Shown: positions 37,048 to 50,934 of the stretch, piece by piece | How the letters are laid out: each line of letters starts with the position of its first letter | Position numbering within the stretch: position 1 is the stretch's first letter | From: Acanthochromis polyacanthus | Taxonomy: Eukaryota; Chordata; Actinopteri; Pomacentridae | Assembly: GCF_021347895.1 (NCBI RefSeq) | Contig: NC_067127.1 | Span: 14,790,984 to 14,854,983 of the forward strand | Length of the DNA stretch: 64,000 nt | Direction of reading: 5' to 3' | Made by a program: the position numbers and the translations under genes | Notes under the pieces: model-generated | Told to the model about the DNA's origin: nothing | The model's input: the letters and a program-made list of their open reading frames with translations, nothing else | Databases searched by the model: none

Positions 37048-40000
37048 ATGGCACTCTCTTTTCTACGCAGGTGTTTGCTGTTGTTGTGTTTGACAGCTGT
37101 CCAGAGTGGTCATGCCACTGTTCAGGTAAGATTCCAGAATGTCATATGTTTAAGAATGAGCAATCTGAGCAAATAACTGTACTGTATCAAATCTCAAACT
37201 TTGATAAAGTCATATTATTTGGAAGAATTAATACATTTGCTTATTTAAAATCTTAATCTTATTGTCAGTGGTGTCGCCTAACAAGCAATATTATATATTT
37301 TTATTTTGCATGAGCATTTCATCCAGCTTCCATCCAACATTACTGGATTGTGTATAAAGTGTGTGTCATTTTGTTAGTATAAAGTGTGTGTCATTTTGTT
37401 AGTTTTGTAATCACAGGCTACAGTTTCCACTTTAGAAATTACTTTACACTTTTTGAATTTTCAAATATATATACATATACAAATACATATATAATTGCAT
37501 CTGGATATGAATCCTCTCATGTCTTGTCAGCTGGTGGCATTTCCCTTTGGCCTGGGGCAGGTAAAATGAGCAGAAGACAGTCTTACTACTGCACAGGTCC
37601 AAACTATGTGCACGATGAATTTTAATGTATTGAAGCTTGTTATTATTGTACAAAGCCCTCTGAATGCCAGAGCAGGAATTTAAGGTATGCTGCTCAGAAG
37701 ATATTGTTCCAATGAGCATGTGATTAATAAACCCTCCTGAAAGGATTAGAGGCACTTTCTCTGAGGAACTTTGTAATGGCTTGACAAGCGTTCTCCCCAA
37801 AGTAACTGCCTGTGGCACCCATGCTATTGTGAGTGTGCCCATTCAGGATTATCCAATGAGCGTGTGCCTTCCTACCGCCATGCAAAATATACACAGGAAC
37901 AGCATTTTGGACTTAGGTCCCCCTGACATCTGCCAGACAGCTTTTGTCCAGCTGTGTCTGCCACTGGAGTTGTGTTGTAAGAGTGAAAAGAGGTGAGGCA
38001 GAGAAGAAGAAAGATGGTAGGCCCAGAATATCTCACATGTGAGTGCACTGAGGTCTAGTGGAAAAAGTGGAAAGCAATGTTTTAAAGTAAAATAAATGCA
38101 GAGTTCTTCTGAAATCAAGTACATTTAAAACATCTCACTAGAAAGTCTTGTCAGTGTTACATAATGTCTTTGAACATCAGTGAAAAGTAACTCACTATAA
38201 CGACTATGCACCCACCAATAATAGGGATTTAGTTTCAATTAGATCACTCTCCACAGCTGCCCAATAATGTCTGTTCATCTCTCATGTTTTAGATTTTATG
38301 GCCATTAAAGTGAGGTAACCTTTAAGTCCAGCACTCATTTTAAAATGTTTTGCCAACACTCTTTTATAGCTCTGAATTCTGCTCACAGTCCTCATGCTTT
38401 TTTTAATTAACAGACGTGCATGGATAAGCATCAGGTGGTCGGGGTGCTTCGTCAAATGGAGAAGTTTCTGAAAGGGCAGGAGATGCGCTTTACAGAGGGC
38501 CTCAGGATCATGAAGTCGAAGCTGGCGACGCTGCAGAACTCGGTCTCCAAGTTACCTCAAGCAGACCAGTCAGCTGGTGAGGAATGAACAGACAGAAAAC
38601 ACACAACAACAACACCACAGCTATCATATTAGTCATTATGATTGTCAACTTTATAAGCCTTTTTATGCAGACATTTTAACTTATCAAAGCAGGAAAACAC
38701 AGGTGTTACTAATAGCTTTAACACTGGCTCGGTTCGATTCAAGCGTCTCGGTCATCCATGAGAGTGTGAAAGTGAGCCAACATACCAGGACCCTGAAACT
38801 GCAGCAGCTAAATGCAATTCATCTAACAATTGTTTTATGTATACCTTTAATATGTGAAAATGTGAAAAAAGACTTTTGTCCTTACTCAATATTTTCATAA
38901 ACTACTTCTTATACTGTAAACAGATGATGATCACTAAATCCAACTTGTAACTTTATGCTATAAGAAAAAAATTATAATTTTGAACAACTGTATGAAATAG
39001 ATTTTTTATTATCCATGTTTTCATACATCTATGAGGTCTATGCTGTAAAATCAACATCCCTGATAACAGGCTGCCAAGACTACAGAAGAGATGCTGAGAT
39101 TTGCTCCACTTATCATGTAAACACACAATATTTGGCTGGCTAAAGGAAAAAGGGCATCATTTAATCTGTTATGCATTTGATTACTCTGCATGCTTATTTC
39201 ACAGAATGAGCCCAGTGTGTTCATTTAACTTAATTTGCAATCCATGCTGTTTACATTTTCATATGGACTCATGATGTGACTGAGGTTTCGTTCTGTGATT
39301 CAGTGAAGGACTGTTCAGTTAAAGGCAAAAGAAGATTCCAAACTATCAAGTCTGCAACATTTTAGAAACATTCACTTGTTTGAAGTTGATCTTCAAACAC
39401 TTTTCCCCTCAATGAGTGACGACAGAGTGCCAGACATGGCTTCTTGTATTATGGGATTATATATATATTCTTCCAACTGTTCAAGGCCATCTCGGTTACA
39501 GAACTGGGTATTCGACAGGGGAAGTGGATTTGTGGAATTGTGTTGTTTGGCAGCCGACACTGAGACCAATTTGTTAGTGATGGACCAGTGCAGTCCACAA
39601 CTCTGTGGAGAATACTTGGCGGGACAAGAAGAGGCTGATGTTTTACATTTATGGCAAAAAAAGGCTCAACATAAAAAGGCAAAGGAAAAATGATCACACC
39701 ACCTGCTTTAAATTCTACAACTCGAATAAAATCCAACAATCTACATGGAAAAATGTCATTTTTTGACTTAGATAGTATGATATCTGATTTATTCCTTCAC
39801 ATTTTCTGTCCAGTAATAGTTAGAATAGGGTACAGTGCAGTTTCAAACATGAGTTAAATGTGACTGAGGTCTGGTCATGTGTGATTTATCGTGCTGGATC
39901 TGAAATGTATTCTTTCCACTTGAGATATAAAGAGCAGGAAACATTTTTCTGCAATAGTCCAAGTTGAAGGAAGCAAAAAAATCTCATAAAAGTCAAAAAT

Positions 40001-43000
40001 GTAATCCATTCACGTTGTTATATAATGTAATGTAATTATATACTATTCTAGCATTATACAAGCATTAAACTCTCCAGAGCATACAACATACTAGAACACT
40101 TAACTGCTAGCGCAATTCTGACTGAAAATGGCCGGTCCTTTGCTGGTTGACTGTAAATGAAGTATTTGAACCATCCTTTCCCATGAAGGCTCTGCACTGC
40201 CCAGTGACACGTGTATATCCCCAGGCAGAGAATGCCAGAGGATGTTGGGAGGCTTATTCCACATGTGACCAGCCTTCCTCTCGTGCTCTCTTTCTTTCTC
40301 TCACAGCTCCCACCACCTGCCCCTCCCTAGAAGCCCCTGCTCACGGAACCAAGTTTGGCTCAAAGTATTTTGTCGGACATGAGGTCCATTTCACTTGTTC
40401 CCAGGGATACCATCTTGTTGGTTCTGCCACACGTGTTTGCCGGGATAACGGCACCTGGACCGGCATCAGTGCGATCTGTAAAGGTGAGCATCGCTGCTGA
40501 GAAAGACACAGCAGGTCCAGACGTATTACCTGCCACAAATCCTCAATTTTGACCAGGTATGAGACCATAGTTATGTGTGATTTGGTGGAATGTTTTGGGC
40601 CTGAGCAGCTACACTATTGACTGTAGAGCAAAAATCCCCACACCCGTTTAGGGTGACCTTGGCTCAGCAGTGTCTGAATGCCAGGCTGAAAGAGACATCA
40701 GCTCAGAAGCCACACGCAGATAACAGGCAAAGAAAAGAGCCATTCTTTGGAGTGTCTGCAGCTCCTCAGTACACTGAATGAAGCCCTCGTTAAAATGGCA
40801 TTAAATGTCTCTGAACACAGAAAAACACCTGTACTGCATTCCACTGTGGGGTGCTTTCCCCTTCAGGTTTCCACTCCTCATTAACAGCACTGGTTGGGCT
40901 ACTGTAAGATAACTCCCTCCCCCTTGCTCATGTTTCCCTGGTTCTTTGACAGCAGTCCCACTGGATGAGGTTAGGTCCAGGTATTATACCAGTACTTTGC
41001 TCTGATAGCACAAAAGAAAGCTAAGTATGCTATTGATAGCCGCCTTTCAGCCTGCACTAGTGGCACTCATCCAGAAATTCCAAGTGGCACACTCATTTGA
41101 ACATGTGCATACGTTTATTGACATTCATTTGTTAAAACAACATGAGAGGGCTTGACTCTGCACAGTATTATCCCTGTTCATGTTTTTGAGGCCAGCATAA
41201 GAGGTCTAAATTTAGTCATGCTTGAAAAGCAGCATTGACAGAGTGTGAAAAACTTTAAAGCTAAGAAGAGTTTAAAAATATCTCGCAGAGTGAAGTGGGC
41301 CTTTTCATGTCATGGTCCTGTGGTGGCCCTCAGTGAAGCCAAATAAAAATTAAAGGAACTGGTTGTCATCCAGTACTGTGGCCTCAGCACTGGAGCTCAA
41401 AGAGCAGTCTGCTTTATGATTTGTACATCTGCACAGCTCACTGAGCCAACGACACAATCAAAGATCAGAACTTTGATTTTTTTTTAAGCTTTCAGACACA
41501 GAGCAAAGCTTAGTGCTTTTATAAGATCACAGTCACTTTCATCCTACATTCTGTTGTGGTCAATTTTCTTTTTTTTGTTTTGGTGTCTCTATTAAATAGT
41601 AGTATTCATTATATTATATTGTTCTTAATGTCTGATAATTAATTAATCAGTTTGCCACAAATAGCACGATATTTTAACAATGATGGTTTGATGATTGGAT
41701 CTGTCACTGTACTCTTACTCACAGTTACAGTTCACAGTGATGTTGATTTACCTGTGTTCGGTAGGAAGTCAGAGAAACACTTGTAAGAAAATAAGAATTA
41801 TGTTTCCATGATAACATAGAATTGCTGTAAAGCTGAAAGGTTTTATGGGAAGCTGCTGACAGAAAATTACTAAAAAGTAAAAGATGTCATCTCTTCCAAA
41901 TAACAGGCTTTTGTGCCTGTTTCACAGTGCTTGAAAGACATTAGTAAAACATAATACATATCCACAAATCGATACAAATAACTGAATATTTACTCATAGA
42001 GTCAGTAGTTCTAATCCAATACACCTTCTCCAAGTCCTTGAAGGCAAGTCTTGTCACTTGGTAATTCTCCAATAGTCATTTGGACTAAAAAGACTAGGCC
42101 CCTATTTAAATGAATGGGAAGAGAGAGTCATTACTGCAGTGTCTGGTGCTTAAAAACTGCATATATATAAAAGCATATATATAAAAGCAGAGGATTTGTT
42201 ATTTGGGGGGAAGAAGTAAGGATATGTCATACAACTGACATCTTCGGAATTCTCCTGTAGACTCCTACTCAGAATTCTTTAAGTGGCAAATCTCTCCGTT
42301 TTACCAAATCTGACTTTTTGTCAGATTCAGTCAATGTTGCCTTACAATCTGCTAACCATCACCATTCTGTGTCAGTGCTGAAAAAATCTGCTGTTTCGTA
42401 GACAGCCCTGGTTCAGTAAATGGGACACAATGTGCCTTGGACTGATCTAAACAACACTATTTCAGCATGTTCTGTTCACATTCGTGTTTGTGCATAGGAC
42501 TGGGGTAAAGGAAGGGAGACGGGAGAACGGAGGTAAAAGGGGCAGTGGAAGTGAGAAGGACAATAAATTTGACCGGTTAAATATCTAAATGGGCTAAGTC
42601 AACTTTAACAATTGTTGTCCAGAGAAGACTCTATCTTTTTAGTGATTGACACTTTAATAATATTCCTTCTTAGCTTTAATCAAACAACTGGTACCATTCC
42701 ACAAACAGAACAAATGAAAGAGGCCACTGACTTACTGTCGACATACTTTGCCAGTAGTGGCAATGCCAGTATTCAATCGTAAATATGAGTTATCAAACTG
42801 GATGGGTACTCTTTGCTTCAGAGGCATTTAGAGTCCTTTCATATTTTTCTTACAGTTTTTCACAAATTTCAGACTTGACCTAATCTTACCATCCTTTTTA
42901 ATGCCTTTGCAGACATTTTGTTTTCAGGTTATCTGTACATTCATCCCTCCATCTGATTCTTCTGAACATGACATCTCTTGAAATCCTTCACAGAATTTCT

Positions 43001-46000
43001 TCCAATATGACATAAACCTCCACTTGGACACAAGGATGAGGAGTTTATATTTTAGTGGTCATTGATCACTGTGACCTAACAAAAAAGGTTTTTGGTTATA
43101 GATCAACAATTATTTGTAATTATGACAAAAATTGCACTCAAATGTTGCAAAGAGTTTTAAAAAAATGATGGCATAATGACATTTTATATCCAAAAAGGCA
43201 AGGATCAGATTCTCCGTTACAACATAATGCTCTGTAAAAACACAGGGCAGATGAATGTAACCTGCAACTTGACTGGTTGGTGGAGGCAAACAACATTTTG
43301 TCCATGGTGCTTAGTCTTTGAGTTGATACATTGTTTGATAAGCTACATCAAGCATCTTTTCTATACTAATTTCATCATTGGTAGAGGCTCACTGATAGAC
43401 TTTTAATACATCTCTGGATTCGTTTTTCACTTTACAAAGGTGCTTATATAAATCTTCAATCTAGAGAAAAACTATATAAGACATTTTTAAATGTGTGTTG
43501 AACTTGGCACCAAATCAGAAAATGTTTTTTTTTTTTTTAATTTTCATCTCAGAAATATCTCAGATGAAAATAGTGACAAATTTGTTGTTTCGTATATAGT
43601 GGATTCAACATGTTGACTAGCTAAGTTGATTCTGTCCTACATCCACAGATATAAGTGAGTGTGCCAGTAATCCCTGTCAAAACGGTGGTACCTGTGTGGA
43701 AGGGGTCAACCAGTACAAATGCACCTGCCCCCAAAACTGGAGTGGCTCTCACTGCCAGCACCAAACCCAGACAGGTCAGTAGCACAGAAGTAATGTCTGA
43801 GTTACTTAGTTCGACTCTATTTGCAAAACTTTCCTCTTCATCAAGTCTGACTTTTATATTTTCTTCCAGCACCACCAGAGTGGAGTGTTATGAATGATCC
43901 AGCTTTCAGCCGCAGACCTCGCTGTGCCCAAGTGAACCAGGCGCAACACTGCAGCTGTGATGCAGGCTTTCATATGAGTGGCACCTCTGTCAACAGTATC
44001 TGTCAGGGTGAGCTGTAATTATGTGTTACTTTAATTGATCCCTGTGGGGATATTCTCCTGTTGTTGCTCTTCCTCGTAAGGAGGTAAGGTCAGCTACAGA
44101 GCAGTTCCCTTGAGCTGGTGCCCTGCTCAGTAACATCCCTGCAGCGCAAATAGCTCATGTTGTATGGACTTTTTTTGCCGAAAGTATCCCTGAATACCTG
44201 GATATTTAACTCCTTTAGTGATTAATATGGTTGCAAATGAAAGTAATCTGTGGAGCCAGTCTGTGACAAACAAAATAATCCTCTTGAGAGGTCACAAGCT
44301 GATTAGCATCCATTTAAGTCGCAGTTCAGTTGCTTTTAAGTTGTAAATGCTTGAATAACATTTGAAATGAGAGTTTGACTCAAATGTGTTTACAAGATGC
44401 TGGAAGTGCTAAAGTCTGAATACTGATGATTGAATGAGACAAAGGAACAACATACCTTGGTTCCTCCTGTTATGTTACAGTGTTTAATTATCTATATTTT
44501 AAATATCTCCTCCCCTCTAGTCACTTTTGTACACAGACTGCATTGGGTTCGTCTTGTGGCGCATGTTTAAGGCTGACATGTAGATAGATTTATTTTGCTA
44601 TTTCTTGACAGATGTAAATGAGTGTGAAGTGTACCGGCTTGACCAAGGAGGGAAACTGTGTGTCCACGAGTGTGTGAATGTCCCGGGTTCGTACCACTGC
44701 TCTTGCCCCAGCGGTTACAAGTTGCTCCCGGATGGGCGGAGCTGTGAGGGTGAGTGACAAGGGGGAACAGAGGACAAAGGCTCATTCACAGAGGCCTGGC
44801 TGCAGATCTGGCTGGGTATGTAGCTCCAGAGAGGAATACCTGTGATTTAGAGAGACGAGAAACCTCCTGCAGTCGAGATCTTGGTCTCTGCAGAGGTGTC
44901 TGTTGGTCCCAAACCTCGCTACTACTTTCATTTTCATCCCTGAAGCTTCTAGCGCTTGCCAGTGGAATGAATGATCTCACCCTTTCCCAGCAGAAGGGAT
45001 CTTTAGGACATGAGGCGTTTGTGGAAGACTAAACTAAAAACCAAATAAAGAGCAGAGCACCCCCTTCTCAGACTGTGGTAACCAGGAAGCATGGAGTCGG
45101 TCTGGCAGATTTCTCTCCCTGCTTCTCCTACTTACATGCCTCTGCTGTTTTGTCTTCCAGATGTGGATGAATGTTTAAGCCAGCAGCACAACTGTAGCCG
45201 AGGGACAACTTGTATCAACACAGGGGGAGGCTTTCGGTGTGTCAACCCAGAGTGTCCACGTTCTCATGGCAACATCAGCTATGTCAAGACATCTCCCTTG
45301 TAAGTGCGTTCACCCCAGAGTGAGCCATTTGTTTTGTCTGTGTATCCTTGCACACGATTTAACATTTCAGCGAGAAACTTTACATATTAAATTAGACCCA
45401 GCTGTGATGCACAGATGTGCTCCTGGTGGACATTTTGACTTGTAACAGCAAGACAAACAGAAATAACACCAATGATTTCTCTGTTCGAGTTTGCCAGTAA
45501 TCCATGCCAGTGGCCCCACATGCACAACAAGAGCTTAAAAATACACCTATCTGCGGTGAAACTGTCATTGAAGGCATACACTTGAGCACGACCAGACAGG
45601 TTTTATACAAGCTGGAACTTATTTCTGGTACTTTTGCCCATCATTGTATTGGAAGAAATAACATTAAACCCACTATGGTAACTGCTGAGGTCCAGCAACA
45701 CAGAAGCATCACTACCAGCCAAGTTAACAGAACTTTTTTGAAGGGGAAATTAAAGGCTCCAGATGAAACCATTTTTTAAACTGCAGAATATCTGTGTGTT
45801 TGGACACGATACCACTTCCATCTTCCTATTTGCCAGTTAGAAACAAGCTGCCTCATTTAAAAGCCTAAATCAAAGCTGTATCTGCTACTACTGAACCATC
45901 AACGTGGTGAAATATGGCTCCAGTGTCAGCAAATGGGATGCATAAATGTTTGGAAAAATGCATGTAACAAGGGAAAAACTAGGGAATTGAGTAAGACAGT

Positions 46001-46993
46001 AGCTATGTCCTCATTTCATAGTACATATTCATGCTAAGCAGATTTTGATTTTGTGAAGTGAGTTGAGTGACTGAAGTAAATACAGATATTAGTGTGCAAA
46101 ATACATTGCTTTAATTTGTGATATGTGACGCAATGCAGGGCTTAAAGGAAATATTTACAGCTGAAAAACATAAGATGATACTGATGAGAAAGCTTCAGGA
46201 GTGCCTCAGAAAAATTAAACAAAATTTGTATTATATATTTGGAAAAAATGTATTTCTTTCTGTAAAATATCATTGGCATATGCATTCCACAGCTTGACGT
46301 CAGTTTGTCAGTGTAGGTCCGGTACCAAAAATGTCATCCGCTCTCTTTCTTGTTTCAACATGTACTCCAACAACACATAAAAATGTTCATAGCTTTCCAT
46401 AATCCCAGACCTAAGTGCACTTGTGGGTCACATCTCTTAAGTCACAAAGAAACAGTTACGAACACTTTCCCACGGGGATGGATTAATTATGCAAGCATTC
46501 CCCCTTTGTTAAACTGTCTGAAATGGGTGATGACTATAATGCACAGAGAATGTCAAACATTTACCACATCTTTCTGTAATGCCTCCCCTCTTTGATATTC
46601 TCTGCATTTCTGTCCTGCAGTCAGTGTGAGAGAAACCCCTGTCCCATGGACAGCCGCTCCTGCCACCTGGCTCCCAAGACCGTGTCCTTCCATTACCTGT
46701 CTCTGCCCTCCAACCTGCAGACTCCTGCCACGCTTTTCCGCATGGCGACCGCAGCTGCCCCCGGGCGCACCGGGCCAGACAGCCTGCGCTTCGGCATCGT
46801 GGGCGGAAGCTTCCGTGGCGTCTTTGTCATGCAGCGTTCGGACAGACAGACTGGCGAACTGATACTGGTGCAGCAGCTGCGTGGGCCCCAGGAGATCAGC
46901 GTTGACGTGGACATGTCTGAGTACACCGACCGCACCTTTCAGGCCAAGCATGTGGCCAGGGTCCACGTTCTGGTCTCACCTTACAACTTCTGA
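37048..46993 (+). CDS. fbln7: Fibulin-7
   Basis: Eight coding exons: 37048-37125, 38414-38576, 40307-40483, 43649-43774, 43870-44007, 44612-44749, 45161-45299 and 46621-46993; 443 aa (human about 439). Residues 1-24 are a signal peptide ([17 protein letters not shown]). Residues 27-80 form a helical segment ([16 protein letters not shown]...[12 protein letters not shown]). Exon 3 is a sushi/CCP domain ([10 protein letters not shown]...[11 protein letters not shown]). Exon 4 is an EGF domain ([15 protein letters not shown]). Exons 6 and 7 are calcium-binding EGF domains ([16 protein letters not shown]). Exon 8 is the fibulin C-terminal module ([37 protein letters not shown]). It is a secreted extracellular-matrix adhesion protein known from tooth and cartilage matrix. 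Internal EGF/sushi exons are phase 1-1, usual for shuffled modules. Introns 1 (37126-38413), 2 (38577-40306) and 3 (40484-43648) show no other gene. Confidence 0.97.
37353..37402 (+). repeat. Two-copy 25-bp tandem duplication in fbln7 intron 1
   Basis: TATAAAGTGTGTGTCATTTT plus GTTAG occurs twice back to back with no mismatch, which points to a recent local duplication. Confidence 0.8.
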
Positions 46994-47728
46994 GAGAAAG
47001 GAAGCAGACTAGAGACTGAAAACTGAAGAAGAACCAGGAAGAGTGGATAATGGGCACTGACTTTACTGAAACTGTTTCCTCATCCCCAAATTAGCAAAAG
47101 AGTGGGAAAAGCAATATTTAAAAGTTATATTATAAATCCAACAATATATGGCAAAACACACCATAGATGCTACTTTGAATAGTGTCAGTTCAGTCTGTAA
47201 ATAGTGATTAAATTTGGCTCAGTGTGTTCGAATTCATGACATCTACCAAAAGAAACATAGAATGGGAGGGATGGACAGCTTTTTTTGTCATTGCTGTTAC
47301 TTTGTTTGTATTTTTATGTCCATCATAGATAATGTCTGTGTAGCTCAGGGTCAGGCCCCGGGGCTGATGCACTGCCTTCATTTTTACTGATGATAAATCC
47401 CTATAAGACATTAGTGCTCCTGCAGCTCTAATTTATTGGAAATATTGTTTCTGGTTTTTACAATGTAACATACTGTACGCCACATGTTTATCTTTGATCA
47501 TATACTGTATATTTGTTTTTTGTACTAGCTTCCTTTGTTTAAGGTACCATTCATTATACTAAGGGAGTTTTTTTAAAACAGTAGCTGCAGTACTGTACCT
47601 GGTTTGTTTTCCTCTGTATGTTATCCAGAAGGAGTCTCATTATATCCTAAATCAATGATGATTTTTTGGCAAACTTGCCAATGTACTACACAATTTATCT
47701 GGAATTTTAATTGCCTCTACATAACTGA

Positions 47729-47734
47729 AATAAA
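47729..47734 (+). terminator. Poly(A) signal of fbln7
   Basis: AATAAA in CTGAAATAAAGTCAG, 736 bases after the stop codon. 46994 to about 47755 is the likely 3' UTR. Confidence 0.65.
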
Positions 47735-49026
47735 GTCAGTCTAACATTTCAGTATTTGTTAGAACTGCCTCACTTGATGCTGAACAGTGGGCTATTAAAT
47801 GTCCTTGAGAGTGAATTTTAATGACTGAAATGCAAACCCATGCATAGTTGATGAATGAGCGCTGGATGACTATAAAAGGTTTTCTGAATGAAGGTATGAA
47901 AGTGAAGAGAAGAAGAATGTGTGTTCAATAATATAACCCCTGAAGCAAAAGTTCATGGGTAGTACAAGTCAAAGCATTTCCCACATGTCTCCGAAAACAA
48001 AAGAAGTCTCACAGTATTTTTATTTGACCTTAATACAAGGAACAGTAACTGTCACATTTTAAAAACATATCTCAGTGTGTCTGTTTGTTCGAGAGAGAAA
48101 AAAGAGACTAATGCTCAGCACATGTGTTCTCTTAACTTCCTTCACTCGGTGCTTCTCTTAAGTCTCCATCCAGGGGTTTACATTGCAATAAAAGGGGCCA
48201 GAAGAGCTGCATGCTTCCAGGCTGGAGTGGATGGTGACAATCAAAACACATGCCCTGATGGTATGCACTGCTCTGAAAATGACAACATGCCTTAATGGCA
48301 GGCGTAATTTCCTTCGGTAACCATACCAGGAGTGCTCATATTGCAGCCTTTCTTTCAGTTGTGCTCAAGCTGTTTGATGTTCACATGTTTCATCCATTCT
48401 CAGGCAGAAGGATATTGCCAGAGATAAGTGGAGAGTGCTGAGCTCTCCATAACGCAAGCCATTTGCTGGAGAGTAATGATAAAAAATATACAGTATAGGC
48501 CTTGAGGCAAAGTCAGCGCAGAGTTGTGTAAATTAGTTTTACATCAGAGACGAAGTGACATTAGTGAAGCATTCATAGGAGGTGGATAAAAAAACAACAT
48601 GGAGTAGATAGGCACAGAGATAAAGTGGCATCCAGATATATTTCATTATGCTTACAATGTCATTTTGAAACTGTAAAGCACTTTCTGATGCTGTCCTATT
48701 GTGGTAAAGATAATTTCTCCCCTTTGCTGATGTAGGTTTCCTGTACAGTTTTGAACTGGTAGGTGAAATTGGCTCAAATACTAAAAAAATGTAGGAATTA
48801 TCAGGAAAAATTACATACATATACAAAAAATGATTTCATTAAATTTTACCTGTAATGGTTATAAGAGCCAGCAGGTGACAGTAGAGATGACAGTAGAGAT
48901 CTATTCTGATGAGCAATTCTTAATATCATAATCATGTTTCTTTTGTTGTACCGGTGAGACTGATTTTTTTTTTGTAAAAATTGGATCTGGCTTCCCCACG
49001 TTTGGTCTGGATTGTATATATTTATA

Positions 49027-49628
49027 TATAGACCCTTTATTTGTATACAAACATTGTGACGTTTTTGTGGGCGGGACTTATGCTGGAGGCAAAAGCGGAG
49101 CGACAAGTCAAGCGGGACTGGGAGTATATAGTTTGCGCTGCAAACTCGAGCATTTTTAACCCGTTAAACGTCAGTGTACCGCCGGCGGTACACTTACTAA
49201 TTTGCATAGGAATTTAAAGAATGTCCGAAGGCTGGAAACGCGATGATACAAAAACTATACGCCGATGGAAAGCTTAGATTCTCATGAATCCTCCGGTATA
49301 AACCACTTTCAGATGTGATTACCACAGCGGGTGAGAAAAACACATTTGTCCGACAAACAACGAATATCCATCCATCCTTTCTCTGTACACGGCTTTAACG
49401 TACACAGCGCGACTCACATTTCCGGGTTCATTATTACACACAGATGAAAATATTCCACAAAAAAAACGGCCATAAACACATCCAAAAACACAGCAGGACG
49501 ACATTTTAGAAAAGTTGATAGAGCCTAGTCCCTCAGTCTTTCGCCTTTCTGTCCGGCCGCGGGCTTCCTCTTTTGCCTCCAGCTAAAGCTGTGACGTCAT
49601 TCGTGACGTGGTCATTAAAGGGTCTATA
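49027..49628. mobile_element. Non-autonomous DNA transposon (MITE-like)
   Basis: Starts TATAGACCCTTTATT and ends ATTAAAGGGTCTATA, which are inverse complements with one mismatch. GCTGGAGGCAAAAG near 49082 also has its inverse CTTTTGCCTCCAGC near 49570, so the arms pair over roughly 75-90 bp with gaps. No coding capacity. The interior is GC-richer than the flanks and holds a perfect 22-bp palindrome at 49173-49194. Target duplication is ambiguous because the flanks are TATA-rich. Confidence 0.65.
49173..49194. repeat. Perfect 22-bp palindrome
   Basis: Centred on CCGCC|GGCGG with arms AGTGTACCGCC and GGCGGTACACT, no loop and no mismatch. Just upstream is TTAACCCGTTAAACGTC, which resembles a piggyBac-type TTAA/CCC end. 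Confidence 0.9.
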
Positions 49629-49800
49629 CAATATATTGATTTATTTTTTATTTTTTTGCAAAAAGTGGATGTGGCATTTTACCTGCTTTTCTGCTGGCCC
49701 TGATACGCCCATCAGCAAGACGTCTTTGTCAACAAAGAAAAAAGTGTGACCAACTGAGAAGACAGAAGATAAATGAATTGTTGGCGGGTTTGAGGAAACG

Positions 49801-49980
49801 GCAATCTGTTTTCTCCCGGAGCCGTGAAAGCCAGCTACCTAATTGCTAGCACAACAGCATTAGCAGCAAAGCCGTACTCTGAGGGGGAGTTCGATAAAAC
49901 TTGCATGCTGAAGGCTGCAGAAATCGTAAAGGTTTCAATGGGGTCCTTCGGCACCGTCGGTGCTCGGACCCTAATAAGAG
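49801..49980 (+). pseudogene. hAT-type (ZBED/GTF2IRD2-like) transposase relic
   Basis: A short frame reads NLFSPGAVKASYLIAS, then ALAAKPYSEGEFDKTCMLKA and AEIV. This resembles the KASYxxAxxIAKxxKPFxEGEF segment upstream of the catalytic core in hAT transposases domesticated as ZBED5 and GTF2IRD2-like proteins. The rest of the transposase is missing or unrecognisable. Confidence 0.45.
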
Positions 49981-50928
49981 GTACAAATTTAAGCAATCTG
50001 AGATTTAATTTCAGCTTCCTATTTTGGCCATTTACTATAGTTGGACTGTAACGTTAGGAATGTGCCACCTACACAAAAAATACAACACGTTTTCACAAAA
50101 ACAGGACAGCAAAATGTACACAGTAGGCTGCTGAAAGAAACTTTTAACTTTGTGAGTCATTTTGCAGTGAAACAGCAGAAACACGCTCTTGTGGCATGGA
50201 TGGATGGATTAATGGAGCTCTTGGATCTCCATCAAAACAGAAAGCAGGAGCTCGTGCTGCCAGTGGCTTAGTCCAGAAGGTAAGGTGCTCTAGAGGCGTT
50301 TTGATCTACTTTTATTACACAGGAGAGATGAGATGTCACCTGCAGAATGAATGTTTGGAACAAATACATGAATATGAGAGTGAATGAAAGGAGATTGAAA
50401 ATCCCTGTGCCATTTCTTTGGCTTGAGAAGCAGCCTTCATTCGTGCATAGTTTTATGTTGCTTATTACTTTATCACTCTAGCCACAAAAAAAGGTAATAA
50501 AGTGATGTAGCAGATTGCTTCATTAAAGAAGGTTGCAAACTCTGAAGTTCATGTATAAAACGTGAAAAAAATGCACTTCACTTTACAAGGAAGGTGAAAC
50601 TATTTTGGACTCAATCACGCAAGTTACAATGTTTTTATGAAAAGTGGTTGTTTAGGGATTTTGTTGTTCAGCTGTCTTAGTCACAGGCCTATTAAGGGCT
50701 AATGGCTTGGAGCAAAGTCAAGGTTTATATTTTCAGCAACTGGGCTTCATTCACTCGCCTCAGCATTTTAGTCATTATCATTCATCATAATTTTGCTCAC
50801 AATAGCCCATTCATTCAAGAGTTTCTTCTCGTGTTTCCTCTTCAGTCTTTCTTTTGTAAGATGGCGTTAAAAGGAAACACATTTTAAGTGATGCAACAAA
50901 TTCACAACCATAGTAAAATATGTTTTTT

Positions 50929-50934
50929 TTATTG
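50929..50934 (-). terminator. Candidate poly(A) signal of tmem87b
   Basis: TTTATT on the plus strand (AATAAA on minus), about 1.9 kb beyond the tmem87b stop. 50935-52829 would be the 3' UTR. Other AT-rich signals exist, so the end is tentative. Confidence 0.4.

Larger units (their letters stand above)
47760..50915. other. Convergent intergenic region between fbln7 and tmem87b
   Basis: No gene recognised. It holds a MITE-like element at 49027-49628, a hAT transposase relic at about 49801-49980 and otherwise AT-rich unique-looking sequence. Confidence 0.5.

Noticed and set aside
39376..39693. 105-codon plus-strand frame in fbln7 intron 2
   Set aside because: No recognisable domain and no splice sites that would join it to fbln7 in phase. 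Fibulin-7 is complete without it.
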